Source of the DNA: Halotia branconii CENA392
GTDB taxonomy: Bacteria; Cyanobacteriota; Cyanobacteriia; Cyanobacteriales; Nostocaceae
Direction: 5' to 3'
DNA length: 64,000 nucleotides
Assembly (NCBI RefSeq): GCF_029953635.1
Contig: NZ_CP124543.1
Span: 3,513,455 to 3,577,454 of the forward strand
The notes under the pieces: model-generated
Told to the model about the DNA's origin: nothing
Database searches by the model: none
What the model saw: only the letters and a program-made list of their open reading frames with translations
Part shown: piece by piece, positions 10,267-18,839 of the stretch
Layout: each line of letters begins with the position of its first letter
Position numbering within the stretch: the stretch's first letter is position 1
Position numbers and translations under genes: made by a program

Positions 10267-11403
10267 ATGTTTACAATACTAGTGATTGATGATGATATTT
10301 CAATACAAATATTCCTCAAAAGGCTGTTAGAAAAGCAAGGCTATCTAGTCGTTACTGCTAATGATGGAGACGAAGGCATTGCACAAGTAATAACTTGGAG
10401 TCCAGCATTAATTATTTGTGATTGGATCATGCCAGGTCTGAATGGTCTTGAAGTCTGTAACTACATCAAAACAGATCCGAATTTATCTACAATATTTTTT
10501 ATTTTATTAACATCTTTGGATTCTGTGGCCGATCGCGTCAAAGGATTAGACGCTGGTGCTGATGATTTTATCTCTAAACCCATTGAACAAAATGAATTAA
10601 AAGCCAGGGTTAGAGCCGGATTACGCCTACACCAATTGAGTCGTGATTTACAAACTCAAAAGTTACTTTTAGAAACAGAATTAGCAGAAGCAGCAGAATA
10701 TGTGCGATCGCTTCTACCTCTACCTGTAACTGAACCTTTCAATATTAATTCCCGATTCATTCCCTCACGCCAACTCGGCGGTGATTGTTTCGATTACTAT
10801 TGGCTAGATCCCGACTATCTAGCAATATACTTGCTAGATACTGCTGGACATGGACTCAAAGCCACTCTCCCCTCAATTTCGGTGCTAAATCTGCTACGTT
10901 CCCGCGCCCTCAAAGATTTAAATTATTATCAACCGAGTGACGTACTCAGAGCGCTAAATGAAACCTTCCAAATGAATTATCAAAATGACAAATACTTTAC
11001 TATTTGGTACGGAGTTTATAATCGAATTAAACGCCAGTTAATTTATGCTAGTGCAGGTCATCCACCAGCAATATTGATATCTGGAAAGTCTCCTAAAAAC
11101 ACTAAAGTCCAACTATTAAGAACTCCAGGTATGCCAGTTGGTATGTTTCCGGAAGTCAAATATGTTGATGCTTGTTGCAATATTGAAAAATTTAGCAATC
11201 TTTATATTTTTAGTGATGGTACTTACGAAATTACTAAATCAGATGGCACACTTTGGAGTTTGGATGCTTTTATTCAGATATTAGTTAGCTTACAGTATAC
11301 TGTTGATTGCCAACTCGATCAGGTATTGAATTACTTGATCGCTTTGAACTCCAAAGAGGCTTTTGATGATGATTTATCAATCCTACAAGTTAAATTTGAT
11401 TAA
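10267..11403 (+). CDS. Response regulator with SpoIIE/RsbU-type PP2C phosphatase domain
   Basis: A 378-residue two-domain protein. Residues 1-120 are a receiver domain with the acidic pocket DDD (8-10), phosphoacceptor Asp52 in ICDWIMPG, and Lys104 (SKP). A short helical linker leads to a PP2C-like phosphatase with metal-binding motifs GGDCFDY, LLDTAGHGLKA, SAGHPPA, FSDGTYE and a final DDDLS. Such proteins dephosphorylate STAS anti-anti-sigma factors. The gene ends base-to-base with a STAS gene on the other strand, its likely substrate. The ATG at 10267 is chosen over a TTG two codons earlier. Confidence 0.93.
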   Translation: MFTILVIDDDISIQIFLKRLLEKQGYLVVTANDGDEGIAQVITWSPALIICDWIMPGLNGLEVCNYIKTDPNLSTIFFILLTSLDSVADRVKGLDAGADDFISKPIEQNELKARVRAGLRLHQLSRDLQTQKLLLETELAEAAEYVRSLLPLPVTEPFNINSRFIPSRQLGGDCFDYYWLDPDYLAIYLLDTAGHGLKATLPSISVLNLLRSRALKDLNYYQPSDVLRALNETFQMNYQNDKYFTIWYGVYNRIKRQLIYASAGHPPAILISGKSPKNTKVQLLRTPGMPVGMFPEVKYVDACCNIEKFSNLYIFSDGTYEITKSDGTLWSLDAFIQILVSLQYTVDCQLDQVLNYLIALNSKEAFDDDLSILQVKFD

Positions 11404-11736
11404 TTAGTTTTTAGAAAGTAAAACCTGATTGAAATCATCTTGATTAGAAAATATTTCAAACACTTTATCCATCCCGGTTAATTCAAATAATATTCTTACT
11501 TGTTCATTAATAGAGCAAAGAACCATATCTATATCTGCCGCCCGTAATGTTTTGAATGCTAATACTAGCGCACCCAAAGCTGAACTATCCATAAAAGTTA
11601 CATCTTGGCAATCAACTAACACAGTTTTTGCCCCGCTTTCTATCAGATTAGTGATATTCTGTCGTAACTCCTGAGAATTAGTAGTGTTGACAATTCCACT
11701 GAGCTTGACGACTTTAACTTGCATTTGCTGATTCAT
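11404..11736 (-). CDS. STAS-domain anti-sigma factor antagonist
   Basis: A 110-residue SpoIIAA/RsbV-like protein. The pattern VDCQDVTFMDSSALGAL contains the Ser (51 or 52) that is phosphorylated by RsbW-type kinases and dephosphorylated by PP2C phosphatases. The ATG at 11736 gives the usual family length; an upstream extension to 11835 is AT-rich and not STAS-like. Its stop codon touches the stop codon of the phosphatase gene with no intervening base, so the two transcripts must overlap at their 3' ends. Confidence 0.92.
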   Translation of the reverse strand: MNQQMQVKVVKLSGIVNTTNSQELRQNITNLIESGAKTVLVDCQDVTFMDSSALGALVLAFKTLRAADIDMVLCSINEQVRILFELTGMDKVFEIFSNQDDFNQVLLSKN

Positions 11737-11835
11737 AATATGCGCGACCGATTTGCTGTAAAGTAATATGTCGATTTTTCTAGTATTATATACCACATAG
11801 CCATTTTTGGAAAAAGCTACCCAAATGAAAGCCAT

Positions 11836-12299
11836 GAATTATTCATTATTATTGATGCATAATAAATACTAATCTATAACAATCAACTATCAACTATTTC
11901 TATTTCGTTTATATAGTATTCAAAACACAGAAATATTTAACTTGTTGATAGACAACTTAAAAAGTAATTATTAGTCATATTCTTGTTAGCAGCTAAACTA
12001 TTATAGAAGTTACGCAATCACTCTCTGAAACGTTTTTAACTTAGTGTACTTTGTCTTGAAAAGTTTGTTACGGAGGAGCCAGTGCGGTCTTGGGGGTTTC
12101 CACGCCACTTGCTTCAACGGGGGGAACCCCCGCAACGCAGTGGCTCCCCATGAGCAACTGGCGTTGGAAACCCTCCTAACAACTTTTCGCTGTGTCTTTG
12201 TGGTTAGTTTTTCCCTGATTTTGCGTAATTCATTTATTTAGTAAATTAAGAAAGTAACTATTAATACTCACTTACAATTTGCTGTAAAAACCCAGTAAT
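11836..12299. repeat. Intergenic region with a foldable dispersed repeat
   Basis: No gene is supported. From about 12068 to 12182 lies a strongly palindromic repeat: GGAGCCAGTGCG faces CGCAGTGGCTCC, and GGGTTTCCACGCCACTTGC faces GCAACTGGCGTTGGAAACCC. The core TCTTGGGGGTTTCC recurs at about 61352-61365, so this is a member of a repeat family. The open frame across it is a by-product of the repeat. Confidence 0.6.
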
Positions 12300-15200
12300 T
12301 CACTCTTGGCGCAGAGGAATATTGATTATAAACTCAGTGCCACTTCCTAGCTGTGAAATACATTTTAAGGAACCACCATGTTTTTGACAAATAATTTGAT
12401 AACTAATAGATAACCCCATACCAGTACCTTTGCCAATGGGTTTAGTAGTAAAGAAAGGTTCAAATAGTCGCTCTTTAACTGCTTCTGGTATACCTGTGCC
12501 GTTATCAGCAATACAAATCTGTACTTGATTTGGTGTTAGTAGTTGAGTACGAATGTGAATCTGAGGATTGTTAGTAGTTAGTTGTTCGTTCTCATGACTC
12601 TTTAGCGAATTATTTGGGGAATCCACGCTAGGTAATTTTTTTTGCAGCAATGACTCTTCTAGAGCATCAATCGCATTTGCTAAAATATTCATAAATACTT
12701 GGTTTAGTTGTCCAGCATAACATTCAACCAAAGGCAAATCGCTATATTCTTTAACAATTTGAATAGAGCAGCGATTAGGTGTAGATTTAATGCGATGTTC
12801 CAGAATCATCAGAGTGCTGTCGATTCCTTCATGGATATTTACCTCTTTCATTTCGGCTTCATCCATGCGAGAAAAAGTGCGTAGTGACACTACAATATCT
12901 CGAATACGTTGTGCTCCAACTTTCATAGAATTGAGCATTTGGGGTAAGTCTTCAATGAGAAATTCTAGATCTATATCTTGTGCTAATTCTTGAATTGGTA
13001 GTATGGGTTCAGGATAGTATTGCTGATATAATTGCACCATTTCTAGTAAATCTTGAGTATAGTCGTCAGCATGGGCAAGATTTCCATAAATGAAGTTGAC
13101 AGGGTTATTAATTTCGTGGGCAACACCCGCTACCAACTGCCCTAATCCTGACATTTTCTCGCTTTGGACAAGCTGCATTTGAGTCTGCTGGAGTTCTTTG
13201 ATTGCTCTTTCTAGATCTTCTTTCTGTTGCTTTAATTGAGTTTCTGCCTGTTTGCGCTCAGTGATATTAAATGTAGTTCCTACTAATCGATAAGTTTTAC
13301 TTTCACTATCTTTGAGTGGATTAATGGTAGTTAACCACCAACTTTCTTGATTGTGGAAAGTTAGGCACTCTTCGTAATTAATGGGCTTATCTGCTTCTAG
13401 ACAGCTTAAATATCTTTTACGGATTTCCGCACCTTCAACTGCACCATGTACAGACTCTGGTGTTGCACCAATTACATCTATCCTATTGATACCAGTGGCA
13501 CGCTCTGTGGCTGGGTTCCAACCCGTAAAACAAAAATCACCATCTTTTAGAACATCCACAACAAATATGGCATGTTCTGAACCATCATAAACACTACGTA
13601 GAAATTGCTCTTTTTCCTTTAATTGTGTTTCTGCTCGTTTCAACTCTGTGATATCAAGTACCATTGATGCAATGCTAATCAATTTGCCATTATCAGCTAT
13701 TAAAGGGCTGTTATACCACTCGCAGATAATTGTTCTATTGTCTTTGGTGAGGTTCTCGTTGACACTCCAAGTTCCCCCTTGTTGCTGCAAAAGAGCAACT
13801 GTTACTTGTTTTACATGTTCTCTAGCAACCTCAGGAACTAAAAAGTCAAGATAACGACCTAAAACTTCACTTTTGCTGTATCCAAAAATTCTTTCCGCCG
13901 CAGGATTCCATTCTTGAATCTCAAATTTGGTATCCCATTCAATCACACCTATTGGTGTTTGTTGAATCAAAAGTGCTAGTCTTTGCTGCGAAGCCCTCAG
14001 ATCTGCTGCTGCGTGTAGCCGTTCAATAATCTCAGCTTGTAAAGCTTCTGTACTGTGTGCCAGTTCTTTAGTTCTCGCTTCTACCTGTTTTTCTAGTTCT
14101 GCGTAAGATTGTTGGAGTGCCTCCTCAGCCTGTTTAAGACGCGTTACATCCATGATTAGACCATCCCAAATAATAGCCCCATCTGCTTGTAGTTCTGGGC
14201 GGGATGCGGCTTGTAGCCATTTGATTTGTCCATTGGGGAAAACAATTCGTCCTTCCCATTGCCAAGGTTGTAAGGTTTGAGCAGAAGCAGCGATCGCTTG
14301 TTCAAAATTCTGACGTTCATCTGGATGGACAATTGAAATAATCAAATTAGGATTGGCTTGAATTTGTTCTGGTGTTAACCCGTACAATTCATAAGAGCCA
14401 GAATTAATATATGGAAAGGATATTGAACCATCAGGATGCAGCATAAATTGGTAGAGCATTCCCGGTACATTAGCCGAGAGCTTCTGCAATTTTGCCTCAC
14501 TATGGCGTAGAGCTTCTTCTGTAATTTTGCGTTTGGTGATATCTTCATAAGTACCCAGAATGCCAACTACATCACCTTGAGCATTGCACAGTGGAATTTT
14601 ATTGGTATTCATCCAAGATTCCTGTTGGTTTCTGATGATTTCCAATTCTGGGATGCCTGATTCCATGACTCGGCGATCGCATTCTCGATACCAGTCAGCC
14701 TTGTCTTTTTTTCCAGGTAAATCATAGTCCCTAAGTCCTACAATATTCTCTGGTGAATCTACACCTGTGACTTGAGCAAATTTTCGGTTGCAACCTAAAT
14801 ACACTGAATCAAGGTCTTTCCAAAAAATTAATTGGGGGATGTTATCGATTACTAATTGTAGTAGTTGTTTTGAGTGGCGCAGTTCAACTTCTATTTGTTT
14901 AGACTGTATGATGTTCTGCGTTATGTCTCGAATATTACCGACCAAAAACTGATTACCTGCACTATCTTGAAACAAAGATTTTTTAGTAGAGATAAAGTGC
15001 GTTACACCTTGAGCATCAGTCAGAGATTCTTCATTTTCATTAGTCATGCCCGTGGTGAAGACAAGTTCATCTTTTTCCCAAAACACATCTGCTTCTGCTT
15101 TGGGGAAAAAGTCATAATCTGACTTACCAATCAATTCTTCTCGTTTAAATCCCAAGAAGTTACAAAAAGCATCATTGAGCAACATCAAACGATGTTGGCG

Positions 15201-15350
15201 GTCTTTGACAAAAATCGGATCTTCTGTACCGTTGATAATCTGGAGTAAAAAGGTTGCAGAGAAATCTTCTTGAGAGTTGTCTAATGAACAACTGCTGGCG
15301 AGTTTTTGTAGCTGATCACCAGACTCATTTATTTTGTTGTCCTTTTGCAT
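12300..15350 (-). CDS. Multi-PAS sensor histidine kinase
   Basis: A 1016-residue soluble kinase with no membrane segment. It holds about five PAS/PAC modules: roughly residues 32-150, 158-280, 285-410 (PAS_3 type, GSYELYGLTPEQ), 450-570 and 580-700, with a coiled coil (about 410-450) between the third and fourth. The transmitter follows: H-box GVAHEINNP with His745, N-box NILANAIDAL, G1 DNGTGIP and G2 GKGTGMGLS. No receiver domain is attached, so the partner regulator is elsewhere. The kinase core is nearly the same as that of the H-NOX-linked kinase at 43183. The ATG at 15350 is used rather than a TTG two codons upstream. Confidence 0.95.
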   Translation of the reverse strand: MQKDNKINESGDQLQKLASSCSLDNSQEDFSATFLLQIINGTEDPIFVKDRQHRLMLLNDAFCNFLGFKREELIGKSDYDFFPKAEADVFWEKDELVFTTGMTNENEESLTDAQGVTHFISTKKSLFQDSAGNQFLVGNIRDITQNIIQSKQIEVELRHSKQLLQLVIDNIPQLIFWKDLDSVYLGCNRKFAQVTGVDSPENIVGLRDYDLPGKKDKADWYRECDRRVMESGIPELEIIRNQQESWMNTNKIPLCNAQGDVVGILGTYEDITKRKITEEALRHSEAKLQKLSANVPGMLYQFMLHPDGSISFPYINSGSYELYGLTPEQIQANPNLIISIVHPDERQNFEQAIAASAQTLQPWQWEGRIVFPNGQIKWLQAASRPELQADGAIIWDGLIMDVTRLKQAEEALQQSYAELEKQVEARTKELAHSTEALQAEIIERLHAAADLRASQQRLALLIQQTPIGVIEWDTKFEIQEWNPAAERIFGYSKSEVLGRYLDFLVPEVAREHVKQVTVALLQQQGGTWSVNENLTKDNRTIICEWYNSPLIADNGKLISIASMVLDITELKRAETQLKEKEQFLRSVYDGSEHAIFVVDVLKDGDFCFTGWNPATERATGINRIDVIGATPESVHGAVEGAEIRKRYLSCLEADKPINYEECLTFHNQESWWLTTINPLKDSESKTYRLVGTTFNITERKQAETQLKQQKEDLERAIKELQQTQMQLVQSEKMSGLGQLVAGVAHEINNPVNFIYGNLAHADDYTQDLLEMVQLYQQYYPEPILPIQELAQDIDLEFLIEDLPQMLNSMKVGAQRIRDIVVSLRTFSRMDEAEMKEVNIHEGIDSTLMILEHRIKSTPNRCSIQIVKEYSDLPLVECYAGQLNQVFMNILANAIDALEESLLQKKLPSVDSPNNSLKSHENEQLTTNNPQIHIRTQLLTPNQVQICIADNGTGIPEAVKERLFEPFFTTKPIGKGTGMGLSISYQIICQKHGGSLKCISQLGSGTEFIINIPLRQE

Positions 15351-15893
15351 GTCCAAAATCCTGTTTGTAAGCGTTTTAGCCTCCGATGACTGGAGGTTAG
15401 ATCTATCATCATCACTTTGAGAAAATTTCTCTAAAGCGATCGCCTCTGCTGTTTTAGTATTCCCAATGTCCTTGATTTTTCAACAGAACCAAAAAACCTC
15501 ATGTGTACTTAGAGATCTGCGGGTTAATAGTGTCCCAACTAATCGGGTTTCGACTGCGCGGTAGTTGAGCGTAGTCGAAACTCAACCCTCGACTGTCGAG
15601 AGTTAAGCGTAGCCGAAGGGCGTAGTCGAAGTGTCGAAACTCGGTTGATTGGTACTTTATTTTCACGCAAGTCCCTTAGTACCACTGCGGATAAATCCCC
15701 ATCTGTCAGGTTTTTGCAGCATAAATAACAGCAGAGAGTCAATTCCTTTAATTCCTTGACTCTTTGCTTTCGTGGCTACCACCTTTCCCACACTACTTAG
15801 GTGTAAAAATCCCGAAATGCAGAAATCACCCATTCACCCCAACCACCAACTAACTTGAAATTTGGCAGGGTTTACGTCTCAACGAGCTTTTTA
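15351..15893. repeat. Intergenic region with GAGCGTAGTCGAA-type repeats
   Basis: Non-coding. About 15543-15650 contains several copies, in both orientations, of the dispersed motif GAGCGTAGTCGAA / TTCGACTACGCTC and variants such as AAGCGTAGCCGAAG. A minus-strand frame of 67 codons crossing it reads only the repeat and is not a gene. The promoter of the multi-PAS kinase must lie at the left end, near 15360-15440. Confidence 0.6.
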
Positions 15894-16325
15894 TCAGGTG
15901 TAGGATAATTTATTCCAATTCTTTGCCAAAAATTCTTGAACAGTCAAAATCTCAATGCCTCTCCAGGGTTTTAGCACTAGCAGATCATCATCTCCGGTCA
16001 AAATACATTCCGCTTTTCCACTGACTGCTAATTCCAGATATTTGTTATCTTTGGGATCTCGACATTCATTAATCTGTTCAGTTATGTTAATGAACTGTAC
16101 AGTTTCGGACAAATCCACCAGGAAATCGTTTCGTTCTTTTGGGGTGGTGTATCGATTAAATTTGGGTCGAGCGAGTACTTATTCTAACTCCAGCCAAATA
16201 GGCTCGGACATCAACAATTGTCCTAAATCTTGAGCTTTTCTGAGTGCGCGATCTGGTTTGCTCCCTGGTAATAAAACTGCGCTGATGATGACATTGACAT
16301 CACACACAAACTGTCTTTCATTCAT
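15894..16325 (-). pseudogene. PIN-domain toxin (COG1569-like) interrupted by one in-frame stop
   Basis: Read from the ATG at 16325, the frame begins MNERQFVCDVNVIISAVLLPGSKPD, the PIN-domain start with its catalytic Asp in CDVNV. It meets TAA at 16181-16179 (codon 49), then continues in the same frame as VLARPKFNRYTTPKERNDF and on to the PIN acidic motifs (CRDPKDNKYLELA, ILTGDDDLL). Family members read ...EEVLARPKF here, so the TAA most simply replaces GAA (Glu). The start overlaps the end of the antitoxin gene by 8 nt, as in an intact toxin-antitoxin operon. A GTG at 16118 could restart only the C-terminal half. Confidence 0.85.
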
Positions 16326-16563
16326 CATCATTCAAAATGGACTCCAAAATCTCTGGCGTTAAACCCCTTTTTGCGGCTCGTCTGCCAATTTCATCCATTG
16401 TCTGTCTGAGCTTGGCAATGGCTTCTTGCCTGCAAGTCATTGAAGACTTAAGTAACACTGCGATCCGGGCTTCAATTTGTGAGCGTTCTTCTGGCGTGGC
16501 ATTGCGGTATGCCTCTGCTACCTCAGACGGCACTTTGATGGTAATTTCTTCTTTAGTAATCAT
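16318..16563 (-). CDS. Antitoxin-like protein upstream of the PIN toxin
   Basis: An 81-residue protein (MITKEEITIKVPSEVAEAYRNA...) with a short N-terminal beta-strand followed by helices, a shape suggesting a ribbon-helix-helix type DNA-binding antitoxin. The ATG at 16563 is preceded by GGAAGTGAACAG, a possible ribosome binding site; an ATG at 16590 would add nine residues. Its last codons overlap the start of the PIN toxin gene, the usual order antitoxin then toxin. It is intact although the toxin is broken. Confidence 0.75.
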   Translation of the reverse strand: MITKEEITIKVPSEVAEAYRNATPEERSQIEARIAVLLKSSMTCRQEAIAKLRQTMDEIGRRAAKRGLTPEILESILNDDE

Positions 16564-16651
16564 GGTCTGTTCACTTCCATAATTTCTCATCTTTAATCAT
16601 GTTACTTCCTCGGCTCAGAGTTGTATTTGAGAGCCAATTTTGTTCACTGTT

Positions 16652-16936
16652 CTAATTTAATTTCAGCTTATTCTCCAGCAATGCTTTCATTTGCTGGGAA
16701 TGGGTATTTTCAGGAAACATCCGCAGCAAATCCGTCAGATTCTGAATGGCATCTCGAATCTTAGTTTGGAAAGTGTTCTGCGTAGCGTTTCATTAAACTA
16801 TAGGTAATACCTCGACTTGCGATCGCCCACTCATATTGGGGTCAAGTTCAATAGTGCGGTTGAAGTCTTGCGATGCTTCCTCGTAGCGTTTCATTAAACT
16901 ATAGGTAATACCTCGATGAGCGATCGCTCTATCATA
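16652..16936 (-). pseudogene. Remnant of a TPR protein gene
   Basis: The minus strand reads tetratricopeptide units: YDRAIAHRGITYSLMKRY, then EEASQDFNRTIELDPN, and after a shift of frame EWAIASRGITYSLMKRY. After further damage comes a C-terminal tail, TKIRDAIQNLTDLLRMFPEN...KLKLN with a stop at 16652. The 35-nt identical blocks at 16781 and 16882 are 101 nt apart, one short of the 102-nt TPR codon period, which locates a single-base deletion. There is no start codon or intact frame. Confidence 0.7.
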
Positions 16937-17048
16937 AGTAGGACTTGCTGAAAAAGTTTTATGGCTAGGATTAGGAACAATTTTGTATCAGCCTGATTTA
17001 ACATGTGCCTTCCTTGGAGACGCAATTTATCGTAAATCTGATAAGGCT
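16937..17048. other. Short unassigned stretch between pseudogene and HTH gene
   Basis: About 110 bases without a supported gene. On the plus strand it reads a short open piece (LEKVLWLGLGTILYQPD...), too short to name. It sits at the edge of the decayed toxin/TPR region. Confidence 0.4.
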
Positions 17049-17717
17049 TCAAGCAGGTAAGTATGTTACAGGACTGACTTTGGCTCGATAAAGTAATTTT
17101 TCGCCTTGAAGGTAGCCAGTGTAGCGCACCTTGACTAATTCACCGACTTGTGCGGTACCTTCTATTAATTGATGCAATTGCGGATCATAAGGTAATTCTG
17201 CTCCCACAGGTGCGATCGCTTCTACTCCCCAGGTCTGCAAAAGTTTTTCTAGGGGTTTTTGCACCAGTGGCACTATTTTTACTGCTGCTAACTGCGGATT
17301 TTCTTGGGCTTTTTGGGCTGCTGTCGGCCATTGCAATAATAAAGATTCTAGTAATTGCAAACTTGACTGCTGAAACTCTTGCTGTAACAACTCTCGCTGT
17401 TGTTCTAGCACCAGTTGCGATCGCTGATACTCTATTTTTAAATCTGCAATTTCTTGTAATAATTCTTGATTTGGTGCTATTTTTTCTTCTACCAAATTTA
17501 CACTTGAAAAAGTTGCGATTAATTCACTTAATGGCACTTGTAGTGCTGACGACAGTTTGAGCAGTACATTTACCCGCATCTGCTCTAGCTTTCCCCGTCG
17601 TAACTGCAAAATTTGATGCTCTGAGACGCTAGTAGCGCGACTCAGAGCTTTAAAACTAGAAATTCCTACGTGTTGCATCAAGGCTTGCAACTTACAGGTG
17701 AAATCAGAATTAGACAT
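17049..17717 (-). CDS. Helix-turn-helix protein with coiled coil and GrpE-like C-terminal domain
   Basis: A 222-residue protein of unusual build. Residues 1-65 form an XRE-like helix-turn-helix (FKALSRATSVSEHQILQLRRGKLEQM), residues about 75-125 are a Gln/Leu-rich coiled coil, and the last 80 residues resemble the GrpE beta-domain. PLEKLLQTWGVEAIAPVGAE, LPYDPQLHQLIEG and VRYTGYLQGEKLLYRAKVSPV correspond to the FDPxxHEA and RGYxLGDxLLRxAxVxV pattern of GrpE. It may be a DnaK-linked regulator, but that is inference. It is transcribed in the same direction as dps, behind a strong inverted repeat. Confidence 0.7.
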   Translation of the reverse strand: MSNSDFTCKLQALMQHVGISSFKALSRATSVSEHQILQLRRGKLEQMRVNVLLKLSSALQVPLSELIATFSSVNLVEEKIAPNQELLQEIADLKIEYQRSQLVLEQQRELLQQEFQQSSLQLLESLLLQWPTAAQKAQENPQLAAVKIVPLVQKPLEKLLQTWGVEAIAPVGAELPYDPQLHQLIEGTAQVGELVKVRYTGYLQGEKLLYRAKVSPVTYLPA

Positions 17718-17725
17718 TTAGAAAT

Positions 17726-17825
17726 TGGGCATGGGGTATGGAGCATGGGGCATGGGGTATTAGTGGTTAAGTTTTTTTCCTTATTTTCTATTCCCTATGC
17801 CCTATGCCCTATTACCTATTCCCTA
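17726..17825 (-). terminator. Large inverted repeat after dps
   Basis: Repeated GGGCATGGGGTAT-type units (17726-17760) face CCCTATGCCCTATGCCCTA-type units (17792-17824). The structure overlaps the dps stop codon and precedes the next gene on the minus strand. It probably acts as a terminator or RNA-stability element. Similar blocks occur near 5990-6030, 21475-21510 and 39393-39440. Confidence 0.45.
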
Positions 17826-18314
17826 TTCTTCCAGTAAACTCCTCAACATCCAAGCAGTTTTTTCATGGACTTGCATCCGTTGAGTTAATAAATCAGCTGT
17901 GGGTTCGTCGTTCACTTCTTCGACTACAGGAAAAATAGACCGTGCAGTCCGGACTACGGCTTCTTGTCCTTTTACTAGTAAGCTGATCATTTCTTTAGCT
18001 TTAGGAACTCCTGGTGTTTCTGGAATCGAACTCAGCTTGGCATATTCGCTGTAAGTTCCTGGTGCGGGATAGCCAAGCGCTCTAATCCTTTCGGCAATTA
18101 AATCAACTGCTAAGGCTAGTTCTGTATACTGGGTCTCAAACATCAAATGTAACGTTTGGAACATTGGCCCTGTCACGTTCCAGTGGAAGTTATGAGTTTT
18201 TAGATACAGTGTATAAGTGTCGGCTAACAGGCGAGACAGCCCCTCGGCAATTTTAGCTCTGTTTGCTTCGTCTATACCAATATTTACATTTTTGACTGTT
18301 GCTTGAGATGACAT
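17823..18314 (-). CDS. dps: Dps family DNA-starvation/ferritin-like protein
   Basis: A 163-residue Dps protein that would form a dodecamer storing iron and consuming peroxide. The conserved first ferroxidase segment [25 protein letters not shown] is clear, and the helix around [19 protein letters not shown] matches the family. It lies 71 nt downstream of the sulfiredoxin gene on the same strand, which suggests joint oxidative-stress expression. Several Dps paralogues are usual in these organisms. Confidence 0.94.
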   Translation of the reverse strand: MSSQATVKNVNIGIDEANRAKIAEGLSRLLADTYTLYLKTHNFHWNVTGPMFQTLHLMFETQYTELALAVDLIAERIRALGYPAPGTYSEYAKLSSIPETPGVPKAKEMISLLVKGQEAVVRTARSIFPVVEEVNDEPTADLLTQRMQVHEKTAWMLRSLLEE

Positions 18315-18385
18315 AATTTTCTCCTAATGGGTTGTATGTTAGTAGTCAGTTGTTTCTTTTTTTCAATGATTCAGTGATCATCAGC

Positions 18386-18649
18386 TTATGCTAAGTGCAT
18401 TTTCAAAACGCTACGATTAGCTTTGCGAACTCTGGCCAAAATGGTTTCTTTGCCTAAACGCTGGCAAGCTTCATACCGATGGCAACCAGAAAAGCCATAA
18501 TACTGTCCATCTACTTCTAGGACATCAATAGGTTCTTGCTGCCCAATTGCTGCAATTGATTCCATCAGGTCTTCTACCTTATTTGGATCGTTTGCACGGG
18601 GCAATGGGCGTTTAATTTGATTTAATGGAATTTCTTGGACTCTAACCAT
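18386..18649 (-). CDS. srx: Sulfiredoxin
   Basis: An 87-residue ParB-fold enzyme that repairs over-oxidised 2-Cys peroxiredoxin using ATP. The signature FSGCHRYEACQRLG carries the catalytic Cys56, and the N-terminus MVRVQEIPLNQIKRPLPR matches cyanobacterial and plant sulfiredoxins. A longer frame to 18766 would overlap the divergent gene and has no family support, so the ATG at 18649 is used. It is probably co-transcribed with dps. Confidence 0.93.
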   Translation of the reverse strand: MVRVQEIPLNQIKRPLPRANDPNKVEDLMESIAAIGQQEPIDVLEVDGQYYGFSGCHRYEACQRLGKETILARVRKANRSVLKMHLA

Positions 18650-18839
18650 AATAGAGTTGACCCAACTAGTTCTGTTTTGTACCTTTAAATAAATCATAGT
18701 CATTATGACTTCGTTTTGCAACTTTTTTGGGAGCAAAACTGGTAATGGTATCATTGGAGCGTTCATGCGACAAAACCACTACGCTACAAAGCAACTGGAA
18801 AATCCGCCCCGCCGCCGCATTCAGGGGCGAAATCAGGTC

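Noticed and set aside
12044..12241. 65-codon frame on the plus strand
   Set aside because: It reads straight through a palindromic dispersed repeat and has no recognisable protein pattern or ribosome site.
15539..15742. 67-codon minus-strand frame
   Set aside because: Made largely of GAGCGTAGTCGAA-type repeats; Arg/Ser-rich shadow translation with no family.
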